A DNA stretch of 64,000 nucleotides from Oceanobacillus senegalensis (GCF_900176885.1 NZ_LT839648.1:2234764-2298763), one strand, 5' to 3'. Counted from the stretch's first letter, positions 8,801 to 18,021 are shown. The notes: generated from the sequence alone by a model not told the origin. Numbers and translations: made by a program.

Positions 8801-10009
8801 AAGTTTTGCTTTAACATAACCATGGATAAAGACTACACTAAATAAGATTCCTCCTACTAATGCAAGTATAAATCCTAAGTATTCTTGAGTAAGCACAAAT
8901 AGTAATGCAAAAATTGCGGTTTGAAAAAAGCTTAACTGATATAGGATTTTTATCATGGATTGTTTTCTATCTCTTTGTTCAATCGGATAGAGGTCCAACC
9001 ACATATTGGTACGATGATGATGGTATAATGCCATCATTTGAAACACACTTAAATAGATAAACAAGATGCTAAATACTACCTTTATCCACATGTTTGGAAC
9101 CAAATAGATAAAAAGCCCACCCATGACTATTAATCGAAAATACATACCAATGTATTCCCCGCTACGAACAAAGGTAATACGATATAAATAATCGTAACTG
9201 TACTTTTTCTGATGAGGAATTCCTCTAGTAACCAAATTGACTAGCCATTGCCGTTTTTTTACACGAGCTTTTAAGTGGGGTACGTCTGCAAACATGTTAG
9301 CAAAACGATAAAAAGCTTGTAATCGATGTTGATCCTTTTCAATAAGAAGATCCCAATTAACTCCCACATATTTTTTGGAAACGGAATAATCGTAAAAGAA
9401 AATGAACACAAATAATAACGCGATAATTCCAGCAAACAGCACATCTCCTCTTACTAAGAAATAAAAAAAGGCAATGTTTAATAAAGAACGAGCAAGAATA
9501 TCCATTTTTCGACTTTTTTTATCTCTAACCTTAAGCATCCACCAATTTGCAATAAGATTCCCTAATTTTAGAATGAGTAATAAGAGAAGTGTCAGTAAAT
9601 ATGTACTTCCAGACCTTTCCTCATACATAGAAAAATATAATGGACCTAATGCTGCTGCAAGTAAAAAAATTAAATATAGCTGTATAACAAAACTATAAGT
9701 AATGGAATGACGGAAATAAGCACCCATACGATCTTCTGCTACGATGATAAAAACGAGGTCTGGTTCCTTTAATAGAGTTCTTACAGGACTGTAACTAGCT
9801 ACTAAACCGAACAAAAGACCAATAATAATAGCAGTCGGGAAGTGATCAGGCAATTGTTTTAACCATTGCTGGTAATACACTGCCAATGTGGATATTAAAA
9901 AGAAAATCACAATAAGCATGTGTCCATTTAAGATATAACGCAAATACCTCCCTAATTCTTTCATATGGGCAGATAAGCGTTGCTTATAAAAGGAATGAGA
10001 ATCAAACAT
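8795..10009 (-). CDS. ecsB: ABC transporter permease EcsB
   Basis: A 404-residue polytopic membrane protein with about ten hydrophobic segments, close to the length of B. subtilis EcsB (about 408). It overlaps ecsA by 8 bp, so the two form one unit. Ecs affects protein secretion, regulated membrane proteolysis (RasP-linked) and competence in Bacillus. The third gene of the B. subtilis operon, ecsC, is absent; the next gene downstream is the convergent amidohydrolase. Confidence 0.9.
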   Translation of the reverse strand: MFDSHSFYKQRLSAHMKELGRYLRYILNGHMLIVIFFLISTLAVYYQQWLKQLPDHFPTAIIIGLLFGLVASYSPVRTLLKEPDLVFIIVAEDRMGAYFRHSITYSFVIQLYLIFLLAAALGPLYFSMYEERSGSTYLLTLLLLLILKLGNLIANWWMLKVRDKKSRKMDILARSLLNIAFFYFLVRGDVLFAGIIALLFVFIFFYDYSVSKKYVGVNWDLLIEKDQHRLQAFYRFANMFADVPHLKARVKKRQWLVNLVTRGIPHQKKYSYDYLYRITFVRSGEYIGMYFRLIVMGGLFIYLVPNMWIKVVFSILFIYLSVFQMMALYHHHRTNMWLDLYPIEQRDRKQSMIKILYQLSFFQTAIFALLFVLTQEYLGFILALVGGILFSVVFIHGYVKAKLA

Positions 10010-10745
10010 GGCTATCTTCCTTTGTTAGCTGTACATATAAATCATCTAATGTAGCATTAGACATATTAAAGGACTCGCGTAATTCGTCCAATGTCCCCAT
10101 TACTCGTATTGTTCCTTCATGTAAAATCACAAAACGATCACAGTAGCGCTCAGCTGTTGCTAAAATGTGGGTGGACATTAAAACGCCAGAACCATTATTT
10201 TTCATTTCATTCATTAACTGCAAATATGATTGAATACCTAAAGGATCTAGTCCAACAAAAGGCTCGTCCACAATATATAAAGGTGGTTCAATTAAAAATG
10301 CACACATGATCATTACTTTTTGACGCATTCCTTTAGAAAAATGGACAGGAAACCAATTTAATTTTTTCTCTAAACGAAACTCTTTTAATAGTGGTGGAAG
10401 TCTTTTTTCAAAAACGTTTTCATCTATTCCATAAGCCATTGCAGTCAATCGTAAATGCTCATAAAGTGTGAGTTCATCATAGAGTATCGGCATTTCAGGG
10501 ATATAGGCCATTTGATTGCGATAGGTTGTCGGATTTTCTTTAAATGTTTTTCCATTCACTTTAATCGTACCTTTTTTTGGTTGCATCAAACCTATAACAT
10601 GCTTGATGGTTGTACTCTTCCCCGCCCCGTTTAAACCTATTAACCCAACAATTTCTTTGGGCCGAACGTCAAAAGAAATACCATGTAACACATTTTTATG
10701 AGTATATCCTCCATAAAGATTATCTATATGTAGCAATGAATCCAA
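10002..10745 (-). CDS. ecsA: ABC transporter ATP-binding protein EcsA
   Basis: A 247-residue ABC ATPase with Walker A GLNGAGKST (about residue 37), signature SKGMRQKV, Walker B LYIVDEPFVGLDPLG and the H-loop STHIL. Start is TTG preceded by GAGGAGG. Length and the overlap with ecsB identify EcsA. It powers the EcsB exporter, whose substrate is unresolved. Confidence 0.93.
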   Translation of the reverse strand: MDSLLHIDNLYGGYTHKNVLHGISFDVRPKEIVGLIGLNGAGKSTTIKHVIGLMQPKKGTIKVNGKTFKENPTTYRNQMAYIPEMPILYDELTLYEHLRLTAMAYGIDENVFEKRLPPLLKEFRLEKKLNWFPVHFSKGMRQKVMIMCAFLIEPPLYIVDEPFVGLDPLGIQSYLQLMNEMKNNGSGVLMSTHILATAERYCDRFVILHEGTIRVMGTLDELRESFNMSNATLDDLYVQLTKEDSHV

Positions 10746-10875
10746 GTCTATTCCTCCTCTACACTACCTTTGATTTTATCATTTTTACCTATCATTTCCA
10801 AAATAAACTGTCAGTCAAATATCGACAACTAGTAAATCATTTGCGTAACAGTATGTAGGCACCAATTCCGTAAAA

Positions 10876-11280
10876 TATGGTATAAGAACCTAAAATACAG
10901 TTCATAATAGGTAGTGAAGAAACGGGGTGCAACAAACACTCTAGCGTGTGAATCACAAATGAGGTGTTAGTGATCGAGTTACTAATGTAATTTCGTGTTA
11001 TTAATTAAACACAAATGAGGTGTTAGTGAACGATAACTAATCTAACGTTTTGTGAACCAATACCACACAAATGAGGTGTTCGTGTTGGCGTTCTAATGAC
11101 TGAAAACCCTTTTGCCAGAACCCATCTCATCCCTGAGATGCTGACAAAAAGGTTTTTGTAAACAGAAGTTAAATTCAATTTAACGTAGTTTACGGTCCCC
11201 ACTCATTAGTCTTACCACCTCGTTTCTTCATATGGAATAGACCCTTTCGCTTGGGAGGCGAATAGGGTTTATTCTTTTTT
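10876..11280 (+). ncRNA. Candidate structured ncRNA, copy 1 of a tandem pair
   Basis: No protein-coding frame is apparent. GTGAAGAAACGGGGTG (10914-10929) can pair over 16 bp with CACCTCGTTTCTTCAT (11216-11231), joining both ends. Inside are three hairpins each showing loop AAATGAG (repeat starts 10954, 11010 and 11066, exactly 56 bp apart). A long hairpin follows (11103-11156, inner stem CATCTCA/TGAGATG), then one at 11158-11193 (GTTAAAT/ATTTAAC). ACTCATT (11201-11207) is complementary to the loop sequence AATGAG, so a pseudoknot is possible. A strong terminator hairpin plus T6 ends the unit. A block at 10876-10913 is shared with copy 2 and may hold the promoter. I do not recognise this as a known RNA family. 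Confidence 0.7.
11235..11280 (+). terminator. Intrinsic terminator of ncRNA copy 1
   Basis: GAATAGACCCTTTCGC pairs with GCGAATAGGGTTTATTC (one bulge, one G-U) and is followed by TTTTTT. Confidence 0.85.
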
Positions 11281-11309
11281 CTACATCATCCTTCCTTTTA
11301 CTTAAAAAT

Positions 11310-11714
11310 TATTGTATATGAACGTAATATCCGGTCCATAATACGTAGTGAAGAAACGGGGTGCAACAAACACTCTAACGTGTGAATCACAAATGAGGTG
11401 TTAGTGATCGAGTTACTAATGTAATTTCGTGTTATTAATTAAACACAAATGAGGTGTTAGTGAACGATAACTAATCTTATGTTTTGTGAACCAATACCAC
11501 ACAAATGAGGTGTTCGTGTTGGCGTTCTAATGACTGAAAACCCTTTTGCCAGAACCCATCTCACCCCTGAGATGCTGACAAAAAGGTTTTTGTAAACAAA
11601 AGTTAAATTCGATTTAACGTAAGTTTACAGGTCCCCGATCATTAGTTTTACCGACCTCGTTTCTTCATACAGAATAGACCCATTCGCTCGGAAGGCGGAT
11701 AGGGTCTATTCTTC
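11310..11714 (+). ncRNA. Candidate structured ncRNA, copy 2 of a tandem pair
   Basis: This is a near-identical direct repeat of the unit at 10876-11280, offset by 434 bp. The closing helix (11348-11362 with 11654-11668) loses only one terminal pair. The three AAATGAG hairpins again start 56 bp apart (11388, 11444, 11500). Differences between copies fall mainly in loops and linkers, or keep pairing: loop TCCC becomes CCCC at the top of the long hairpin, and the terminator G-U becomes G-C. That pattern is what selection on RNA structure would leave. It ends 90 bp upstream of hit. Confidence 0.7.
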
Positions 11715-11716
11715 TG
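11672..11716 (+). terminator. Terminator of ncRNA copy 2
   Basis: GAATAGACCCATTCGC pairs with GCGGATAGGGTCTATTC. The following T-tract (TTCTGTT) is weaker than in copy 1, so some read-through toward hit is possible. Confidence 0.7.
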
Positions 11717-11803
11717 TTACAACAAATATTAAACTAATTACTTTACTTTCGGCCCTTAACCTATATAGAATAATGTTAATCAGACAAAGGAGTGTGTTAA
11801 TTT

Positions 11804-12232
11804 ATGGGTCATGAAGATTGCATTTTTTGTAAAATTATCAATGGTGACCTTCCTTCAGCAAAAGTTTACGAAGATGATTACGTGTATGCATTTTTGGATA
11901 TTTCCCAGGTTACAAAGGGACATACACTAGTTATTCCAAAAACGCATACTAAAAACATCTTTGAAACACCAGCAGAAGTTTCAAAGGAGCTATTTGAACG
12001 AATTCCTAAAGTTGCTAACGCCATTAAAGAGGCCTATAACCCCCTCGGTATGAACTTATTGAATAATAACGGGGCAGACGCTGAACAATCCGTATTCCAC
12101 TTACATATTCACTTAATTCCACGTTACGGTGAAGGTGATGGATATTCGCCAAATTGGACGACTCATACAGATGATTATACACCTGATAAACTACAAGAGA
12201 TTGCTGCCGAGATTAATCAAAACATTAAATAA
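11804..12232 (+). CDS. hit: HIT family protein
   Basis: A 142-residue histidine-triad nucleotide-binding protein. It begins CIFCKIINGDLPSAKVYEDD and ends its catalytic core with HLHIHLIPRY (HxHxH), the site that cleaves nucleoside phosphoramidates or similar bonds. AAAGGAG precedes the ATG. It occupies the same place next to ecsA as in B. subtilis, here separated by the two ncRNA units. Confidence 0.95.
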   Translation: MGHEDCIFCKIINGDLPSAKVYEDDYVYAFLDISQVTKGHTLVIPKTHTKNIFETPAEVSKELFERIPKVANAIKEAYNPLGMNLLNNNGADAEQSVFHLHIHLIPRYGEGDGYSPNWTTHTDDYTPDKLQEIAAEINQNIK

Positions 12233-12416
12233 TGTGTCATAACGGGGGAGTCTCCAATCTATTCAGCATATCAGAAATCAGAAGAGACTGAAATTTAAAA
12301 TTAGGACTTTTTATTCAATGAAAATTCTGTTATAATATCAGTACATTCCGCAGCTGACAAATAGTGTACAGTTGGGAATAAATAGAAAAGAAAAGCAGAG
12401 ACGAGGAGAGTTAAAA

Positions 12417-12938
12417 ATGAATATTCGTATTTTAATTACGTTGTCCTTATTTGTAGGAATCGGTACCGTATTGCATGCGGTTGTACCAGGTTTTGTATTT
12501 GGAGTAAAACCAGATATGCTATTATCCATGATGTTTCTAGGTATTTTCTTATTTCCAAAAGCAAAATATGTTTTACTACTTGCACTAGTATCCGGAATAA
12601 TATCAGCACTAACTACTCAAGCACCTGGAGGACAAATTGCTAACTTGATTGACAAATCCATTACTGCATTTGTTATTCTAGCATTGTTCTTACTCTTACA
12701 AAATAAAGTGAAGAATACGATTAATGCACCAGCACTAACTTTTATAGGGACACTAATTAGCGGATCTATTTTTGCAACGGTTGTAGCATTAATCGCTGGA
12801 TTAGGCGAAGGTGGATTTATCGTGTTGTTTACAACGGCCATCTTACCAGCAGCACTAGTTAATACAGTCATTATGGTAGTTGTTTTTCCAATCGTTCAAT
12901 CCATTATGAAACGAACAAAATTTGCTACAGCTATATAG
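12417..12938 (+). CDS. trpP: Probable tryptophan transporter TrpP
   Basis: A 173-residue membrane protein with five to six hydrophobic segments. The block VKPDMLLSMMFLGIFLFPKAKYVLLL and the segment ISALTTQAPGGQIANLIDKS match B. subtilis TrpP (YhaG). The ATG at 12417 follows GAGGAGAG and is preferred over an upstream in-frame ATG at 12372. In B. subtilis trpP translation is repressed by TRAP through GAG/UAG triplets over the ribosome-binding site. Here GAG occurs at 12398, 12403 and 12406, but spacing is not regular, so TRAP control is only possible. Confidence 0.88.
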   Translation: MNIRILITLSLFVGIGTVLHAVVPGFVFGVKPDMLLSMMFLGIFLFPKAKYVLLLALVSGIISALTTQAPGGQIANLIDKSITAFVILALFLLLQNKVKNTINAPALTFIGTLISGSIFATVVALIAGLGEGGFIVLFTTAILPAALVNTVIMVVVFPIVQSIMKRTKFATAI

Positions 12939-12957
12939 GATTCAATTTATAGAAAAA

Positions 12958-12990
12958 AGATCCTCTGGCATAACCTGTCAGAGGTTTTTT
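12958..12990 (+). terminator. Terminator of trpP
   Basis: CCTCTG pairs with CAGAGG and is followed by TTTTTT. Confidence 0.75.
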
Positions 12991-13109
12991 ACGCTAGACA
13001 TATCAATAGTTTTTAACGTGTATACTCCTATACTTATTTACACACGATTGCTAGTAGTAAGGTGGAAGGAAATGGTATAATAAAATAGTTAGGAAAGGAG
13101 CGAATATAC

Positions 13110-13484
13110 ATGTCTAGAGCAAAATCACTTGTATTTGGGCTTATTGTTGGTGGAGCTGTCAGTGCTTCTGTTGCATTATTAACTACACCATCATCAGGGA
13201 GAGAGTTACGCAATCGAGTAAAAGATCAAAGTGTTGATTTACGAGAACTGTTTTATCATTTAAAAGAAGATGGATTACGTCTTAAAAATCAACTTACTGA
13301 AACCTCTAAGGAAAGTGCAGTCCTTATTAAAGATTTGACACAAGATATTAAACAGTCTGTTGAGGATTGGAAACAAACCGTTGAACCTCATCAAGAAAAC
13401 ATCCACACCTATCTCGAGCAAATTGAAAGCAGTTTAAAAGATTTAGAAGAAAAAGTTAAAAAACAAAATCAAGAAACAACTTAA
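13110..13484 (+). CDS. yhaH: YtxH domain protein YhaH
   Basis: A 124-residue protein with an N-terminal hydrophobic helix containing the YtxH signature LIVGGAVSASVALLTTPSSGRELR, then a long charged amphipathic region (residues about 30-124) suited to coiled coil. Function is unknown; YtxH proteins are linked to general stress. It follows trpP as in B. subtilis. The extended -10 TGGTATAAT about 35 bp upstream and AAAGGAG support its own expression. Confidence 0.85.
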   Translation: MSRAKSLVFGLIVGGAVSASVALLTTPSSGRELRNRVKDQSVDLRELFYHLKEDGLRLKNQLTETSKESAVLIKDLTQDIKQSVEDWKQTVEPHQENIHTYLEQIESSLKDLEEKVKKQNQETT

Positions 13485-13488
13485 GACA

Positions 13489-13517
13489 AAAGCTTTCTCA
13501 TAACGAGAAAGCTTTTT
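13489..13517 (+). terminator. Terminator of yhaH
   Basis: AAAGCTTTCTC pairs with GAGAAAGCTTT and is followed by TTT. Confidence 0.75.
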
Positions 13518-13624
13518 GTATTCATAACTATTATTTTTTTCGATGCTCTCTCCATTTGTAATAATTTCAAATGCGACAGCAACACCTACCTAATGTTTTA
13601 ACTTTTGCAGTTTCCCAAGACAAA

Positions 13625-13655
13625 AAAAGCTGATATAAAACATATCAGCTTTTAT
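13625..13655 (-). terminator. Terminator of the opuA operon
   Basis: AAAAGCTGATAT pairs with ATATCAGCTTTT. On the minus strand it ends in a T-run, 16 bp after the opuAC stop codon. Confidence 0.75.
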
Positions 13656-13670
13656 TAAAGTTCTATTTTA

Positions 13671-14582
13671 TTATTTGATACCTTCTGTCCATTCAGCAAC
13701 TTTATCTGGATTTGCTTCCACCCAGTCAGCAGCTGCATCAGCTGGATCCGCACCGTCTTGGATAGCTACCATTACTTCTTCCATATCAGCTGTTTCCCAA
13801 TAGAAATTATCCAATACTTGGTATGCTTCTGGAGCATCTTCTTCTAATCCTTCACGAACCATTGTTTTAATCACTTCTGCTTCACCATACGTTCCTTTAG
13901 GATCTTCTAAATATTTAAGGTCATACTTACCAAATTTCCAGTGAGGAGACCAACCAGTTACAACAATTTCCTCTTCATTCTCATAAGCTTGACCTAAGGC
14001 TGTTGCCATCGCACCACTTGAAGAAGTTTTTAATTCCCAATCAGCTAAGTTTTCATATTCTTCTAAAGCTCGTTCAGTAGCAGCAACAACACCTGCACCA
14101 GGCTCAATACCTGTGATCGTTTGATCTGCTTCGTCCGTCAAATCAGCAATGGAATCTACATCCATGTATGATGGAACAACCATTCCAATTTTAGCACCTT
14201 CTAGGTTCGGTCCAAGATCAACCATTTGATCACCATATTCCTCGTATTGAGCAGCGTGTGTTCCTGGCATCCATGCAGCTACCATACCATCTACTTCCCC
14301 ACTAGCTACTGCTTCCCACATAACCGCATTATCAAGTGGAGTTAATTCAACATCATAACCTAAGTCTTCCAGTACTTTTCCAATAACATTAGTCGATGCG
14401 ATTTCTGTATCCCATTCTACATAAGTTAGTTCAAGTTCTTGACCGTCAATGGATGCTGATTCCTCTGTACCTTCCTCAGAACCTGTATCCGTTTCTTCTT
14501 CGGCAGCTCCACAGCCTGCTGCAAATAATGATAATGAAAGTCCGGCAGCAATACCAAGACGTTTCCAACCTAATTTAGCCAT
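13671..14582 (-). CDS. opuAC: Glycine betaine-binding lipoprotein OpuAC
   Basis: A 303-residue lipoprotein with signal peptide and lipobox LFAAGC (Cys near residue 24), then a very acidic OpuAC-type ligand-binding domain. Tryptophans typical of the betaine cage are present in NAVMWEAV, AAWMPGTH and TGWSPHWKFGKYDL. It captures glycine betaine or related osmoprotectants outside the membrane and hands them to OpuAB/OpuAA. The strong acidity fits a salt-tolerant lifestyle. It is last in opuAA-opuAB-opuAC, 74 bp after opuAB. Confidence 0.92.
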   Translation of the reverse strand: MAKLGWKRLGIAAGLSLSLFAAGCGAAEEETDTGSEEGTEESASIDGQELELTYVEWDTEIASTNVIGKVLEDLGYDVELTPLDNAVMWEAVASGEVDGMVAAWMPGTHAAQYEEYGDQMVDLGPNLEGAKIGMVVPSYMDVDSIADLTDEADQTITGIEPGAGVVAATERALEEYENLADWELKTSSSGAMATALGQAYENEEEIVVTGWSPHWKFGKYDLKYLEDPKGTYGEAEVIKTMVREGLEEDAPEAYQVLDNFYWETADMEEVMVAIQDGADPADAAADWVEANPDKVAEWTEGIK

Positions 14583-14656
14583 AACTAAATAACTCCCCTT
14601 CTTAAAATATTTCTTTTTATATGAGAACTTTTCCTAAAGAAAAGATACCATCACAT

Positions 14657-15517
14657 TTAGTCTTCCTTCTTCTTATTCATATTTTGTGTAATACGGTCAA
14701 TTATAATTGCTAATATAACAATACCAAGTCCTGCTACAAAACCTGTACCAACCTGTGCACGTTGTAATGAGGATAGTACTTCCCTACCTAGACCAGGTGC
14801 CCCAATCATGGATGCTATAACAACCATCGATAGTGCTAACATGACCGTCTGGTTTATACCTGCCATAATGGTTGATTTGGCCATCGGTAATTCAACTTTA
14901 AATAATTTTTGAGTTCCGGTACTACCGAAAGCATCTGCCGCTTCAACTAATTCTTCGGATACTTGTCGTATACCTAGGTTTGTAAAGCGGACTGTAGGTG
15001 GTGTTGCAAAGATTAACGAAGCAAACACACCTGGTACCATACCAATACCGAAAAACGCAACTGCCGGGATTAAATAAACGAATGCTGGCATCGTCTGCAT
15101 AAAGTCCAATATCGGAGTAATGATTGCATTTGCAATTTTACTTTTCGACATTAATATACCAATCGGTACACCAATAATTACACATAATATACTTGCAAGT
15201 AACACTAACGTAACAGTGTTCATTAAGTCTTCCCAATGTCCTTGATTATAAATTAACCAAAGGCCGACAATAGAAAATGCAGGAAGTCCAAATCTTTTGC
15301 CTGAAACAAAGAAGGCAATTAGCGCGACAGCAATGATAAATATAACTGGAGGTATATTTATCAATACCTCTTCCGCAACAAATTCCATAAAATTGCCAAA
15401 ATGGGTATTTATCGGATCAAATAGGAATGAAAAAATATCTGTTATTTTATCTGTAAACCACTCTGTCCCTTCAGCTATCGGGATCTCAGGAACAAAGTCT
15501 AATACGGTATTAAGCAT
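14657..15517 (-). CDS. opuAB: Glycine betaine ABC transporter permease OpuAB
   Basis: A 286-residue permease with an N-terminal amphipathic stretch and about six to seven membrane segments. The inner-membrane coupling motif region is [34 protein letters not shown], the EAA loop of binding-protein-dependent permeases. It overlaps opuAA by 8 bp. Length (B. subtilis OpuAB about 282) and neighbours make the identity clear. Confidence 0.93.
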   Translation of the reverse strand: MLNTVLDFVPEIPIAEGTEWFTDKITDIFSFLFDPINTHFGNFMEFVAEEVLINIPPVIFIIAVALIAFFVSGKRFGLPAFSIVGLWLIYNQGHWEDLMNTVTLVLLASILCVIIGVPIGILMSKSKIANAIITPILDFMQTMPAFVYLIPAVAFFGIGMVPGVFASLIFATPPTVRFTNLGIRQVSEELVEAADAFGSTGTQKLFKVELPMAKSTIMAGINQTVMLALSMVVIASMIGAPGLGREVLSSLQRAQVGTGFVAGLGIVILAIIIDRITQNMNKKKED

Positions 15518-16718
15518 TTTCTATGTTCACCTCACTCTCACCAGCAAGTGCTGCAATTACGGAGCCACGAACAATGATACCTACTAATTTTCCATCTTCT
15601 ACAACCGTTACTGGTACTGATGAGTCATAAATAATGGTGAAAATATCATTCAATGCCGTATCTTTCTCGACAATTGGCATGTCTTTCTGAATAATATCAT
15701 CTAGATTTTTAATTTCCTTTTTATGTGCCTCTGAAGCATCTTCAGCGGTGATATATCCTTTTAGGTTTCTTTTGCTATCGATAACGAAAATACTAGAAAG
15801 TCCTTCTTCACGCATGCGCTCTAATGCTACACGTGGTCCATGTTTTTCAATATTAATTGTTTCTGGACGTTTCATAATATGCTGAGCTGTTAATACTTTG
15901 GAGACATCAACATCCTCCACAAATTTCTCAACATAATCATTTGCTGGGTTGACCAATATTTCCTCCGGTGTACCAATTTGAACAATGGATCCATCTTTCA
16001 TTAAGGCAATTCGATCCCCTAAACGTAATGCTTCATCTAAATCGTGGGTAATAAATAAAATTGTTTTTTGCATAGATGTTTGTAAATCCATTAATTCATC
16101 CTGCATTTCTTTTCGAATTAATGGGTCAAGGGCAGAAAAGGCTTCATCCATTAGTAAAACCTTTGGATCATTAGCAAGTGCTCGCGCAAGTCCCACTCGT
16201 TGCTGCATCCCACCTGATAGCTGTCCTGGTAATTGATGGATATAACCACCTAGTCCTACTAATTCAAGAGCTTCTTTAGCCTTTTTTTGACGTTCCTCTT
16301 TTGGAACATTTTGTACTTCTAGACCGTATTCTGCATTTTCTAGAATTGTTCGATGTGGAAACAAACCAAATTTCTGAAACACCATACTTAATTTTTCTCG
16401 TCGAACATTTCTCAAAGCAGATTTATCCATTTTAGATAAATCTTCTCCGTCTATTAAGATTGTGCCTGAAGTTGGCTCGATTAACCTATTAATTAACCGA
16501 ACTAATGTAGATTTACCACTTCCTGATAAACCCATTATAACGAAAATTTCACCGGGTTCCACGGAGAATGAGGCTTGATTTACCCCTACCGTACTACCAG
16601 TTTCCTTTAATATTTCTTCTTTAGACTTTCCTTCATCTAAACGTTTTAAAGCTTGCTTTACATTTTTACCAAATACCTTAGTTAGTTTTTCTACTTCAAT
16701 AATTGGCACATCTTTCAC
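15510..16718 (-). CDS. opuAA: Glycine betaine ABC transporter ATPase OpuAA
   Basis: A 402-residue ABC ATPase of the proline/glycine-betaine type with Walker [10 protein letters not shown] (about residue 63), signature LSGGMQQR, and Walker [15 protein letters not shown]. Two CBS domains follow (about residues 275-390), used in related systems to sense ionic strength or c-di-AMP. It is the first gene of the operon and faces a GbsR-type regulator across a spacer containing a 34-bp palindrome. Confidence 0.95.
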   Translation of the reverse strand: MKDVPIIEVEKLTKVFGKNVKQALKRLDEGKSKEEILKETGSTVGVNQASFSVEPGEIFVIMGLSGSGKSTLVRLINRLIEPTSGTILIDGEDLSKMDKSALRNVRREKLSMVFQKFGLFPHRTILENAEYGLEVQNVPKEERQKKAKEALELVGLGGYIHQLPGQLSGGMQQRVGLARALANDPKVLLMDEAFSALDPLIRKEMQDELMDLQTSMQKTILFITHDLDEALRLGDRIALMKDGSIVQIGTPEEILVNPANDYVEKFVEDVDVSKVLTAQHIMKRPETINIEKHGPRVALERMREEGLSSIFVIDSKRNLKGYITAEDASEAHKKEIKNLDDIIQKDMPIVEKDTALNDIFTIIYDSSVPVTVVEDGKLVGIIVRGSVIAALAGESEVNIENA

Positions 16719-16889
16719 CTCTTTCCTTACAATTTAGATTGAACTTTCACAAATAAAATATGACTTACATGTTTTACCAAAGTTAAAGATGATCACCAAA
16801 AACAATTTCGAAACAGTAATTCGCTACTTTAATACTATATACCTAATTGTTCATTTTACACAAACATTAAATACCGTTATTTAAGTATA

Positions 16890-16923
16890 TATTTTACGTA
16901 CAGTTTAAACTGTACGTAAAATA
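16890..16923. promoter_or_regulatory. 34-bp perfect palindrome, probable operator between opuA and its regulator
   Basis: The half-site ATTTTACGTACAGTTT (16891-16906) is followed directly by its exact reverse complement, with one more matching pair outside. It is centred in the 317-bp divergent spacer between opuAA and the GbsR-like gene. No T-run follows, so it is not a normal terminator. Position and symmetry suggest binding of a dimeric winged-helix regulator. The rest of the spacer is AT-rich with no clear promoter hexamers. Confidence 0.6.
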
Positions 16924-17035
16924 CGACATTTTTCCTTTAAATTCCTTAAAAATACTTAAAAATACTATGCAATGATACATTTTTCAATATCTGCTAATTG
17001 TTGTAGGGTTAATAGAGAGGGGAATGGTTGAATTT

Positions 17036-17524
17036 ATGAGTATAACAGAAAATGAAAAAATCATGCAAAATATCATGATTGAATTCACGAAGACAGTGGA
17101 AATGTTCGGATTAAATCCGATGGAATCACGTTTATTTTCTTATTTATATCTTTCCGGGAATGCACTTACACTAGATGACATGGGGGAAGCTTTAGGAAAA
17201 AGTAAAACATCTATGAGTACAAATATTCGTAGTCTACTAGATTTAAATTTAGTTACACGCGTCTGGAAAAAAGGTGTACGAAAGGACTTATATAAAGCGA
17301 ACTCACCTCTATATAAAAGCTTCATGGATTTTTATCTGAAAAAGTGGAAGGACGCTATGATTTATCAAAAAAGGTCACTTGAGGACATTCAACATCAGTT
17401 AGATGAGGGACCAATACAGCATTATCCATCAACCGAACTGCTACATACGGCAGAAAGGTTGAGGGAGATCATTGATTTCCATAAGGAATTGGAGGCATTA
17501 TTTCAGCGCATTAATAAGGAATAG
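17036..17524 (+). CDS. GbsR/MarR-type regulator, probable opuA repressor
   Basis: A 162-residue protein of the GbsR branch of MarR-like regulators. The winged helix contains the hallmark LDDMGEALGKSKTSMSTNIRSLLDLNLVTRVWKKGVRKDLY. A C-terminal helical region follows. Relatives (GbsR, OpcR) repress osmoprotectant genes. Divergent placement from opuA suggests it controls that operon and itself through the palindrome at 16890-16923. Two in-frame ATGs exist (17024, 17036); AGAGAGGGG lies too close to the first, so the second is preferred. Confidence 0.85.
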   Translation: MSITENEKIMQNIMIEFTKTVEMFGLNPMESRLFSYLYLSGNALTLDDMGEALGKSKTSMSTNIRSLLDLNLVTRVWKKGVRKDLYKANSPLYKSFMDFYLKKWKDAMIYQKRSLEDIQHQLDEGPIQHYPSTELLHTAERLREIIDFHKELEALFQRINKE

Positions 17525-17526
17525 GG

Positions 17527-17880
17527 TTACTTTCTCCGATATTTGGACCAATCATTAATGATTCTGGTAAACTCAGACATTAAAGAAGGATAATATCCTT
17601 CTTTTTTTAATGCCAAGATTGTCTCATCGGGGTCTAACTTTTCATTAAGCATTCCTGCAAATTGAATAAGTAATGAAGTAAAATCAATAAGGCCTTCTTC
17701 TTTTTGTTGCTTATATGTTAAATTAAGGTCACTAAGAAATTCCATTAATTCTTCGTATTCTTCTTCTGTCATATTTTTTTCAATGATCATCTTAATAAAT
17801 GGATACTGATCGATGTCTATAATTTTAGAAATTAATCGGATATGAAATGAAGAAGAATGATCCATCCTTATATTCTTCAA
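17527..17880 (-). CDS. yhaI: DUF1878 family protein YhaI
   Basis: A 117-residue all-helical cytoplasmic protein matching YhaI/DUF1878, with the block FIKMIIEKNMTEEEYEELMEFL and later NEKLDPDETILALKKEGYYPSLMSEF. The function is unknown. It lies convergent with the GbsR-like gene, only two bases apart, and in B. subtilis it follows yhaH. In B. subtilis scoC (hpr) follows yhaI; no scoC-like gene occurs here. Confidence 0.8.
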   Translation of the reverse strand: MKNIRMDHSSSFHIRLISKIIDIDQYPFIKMIIEKNMTEEEYEELMEFLSDLNLTYKQQKEEGLIDFTSLLIQFAGMLNEKLDPDETILALKKEGYYPSLMSEFTRIINDWSKYRRK

Positions 17881-18021
17881 CGCTAAAGACCCCCATTATT
17901 CTCTTTAATGTCCTGATATTTATGCTAAAAGTATGTATTCAAAAACCTCTTTAATTAAATCTTCTTCATGAATATATAAAATTCCTGCATGTCCATATTT
18001 CCCTACCGTACATAATTACAT

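Noticed and set aside
10954..11520. CRISPR-like regular spacing of a 15-20-bp repeat
   Set aside because: Only three units occur per cluster, the segments between them are similar to one another and almost identical in both clusters, and no cas genes are nearby. The pattern is better explained as a duplicated structured RNA.
12361..12419. TRAP-binding site for trpP
   Set aside because: GAG/TAG triplets overlap the ribosome-binding site, but only about three are close together and the 2-3-nt spacing is not kept, so I do not list it as a feature.
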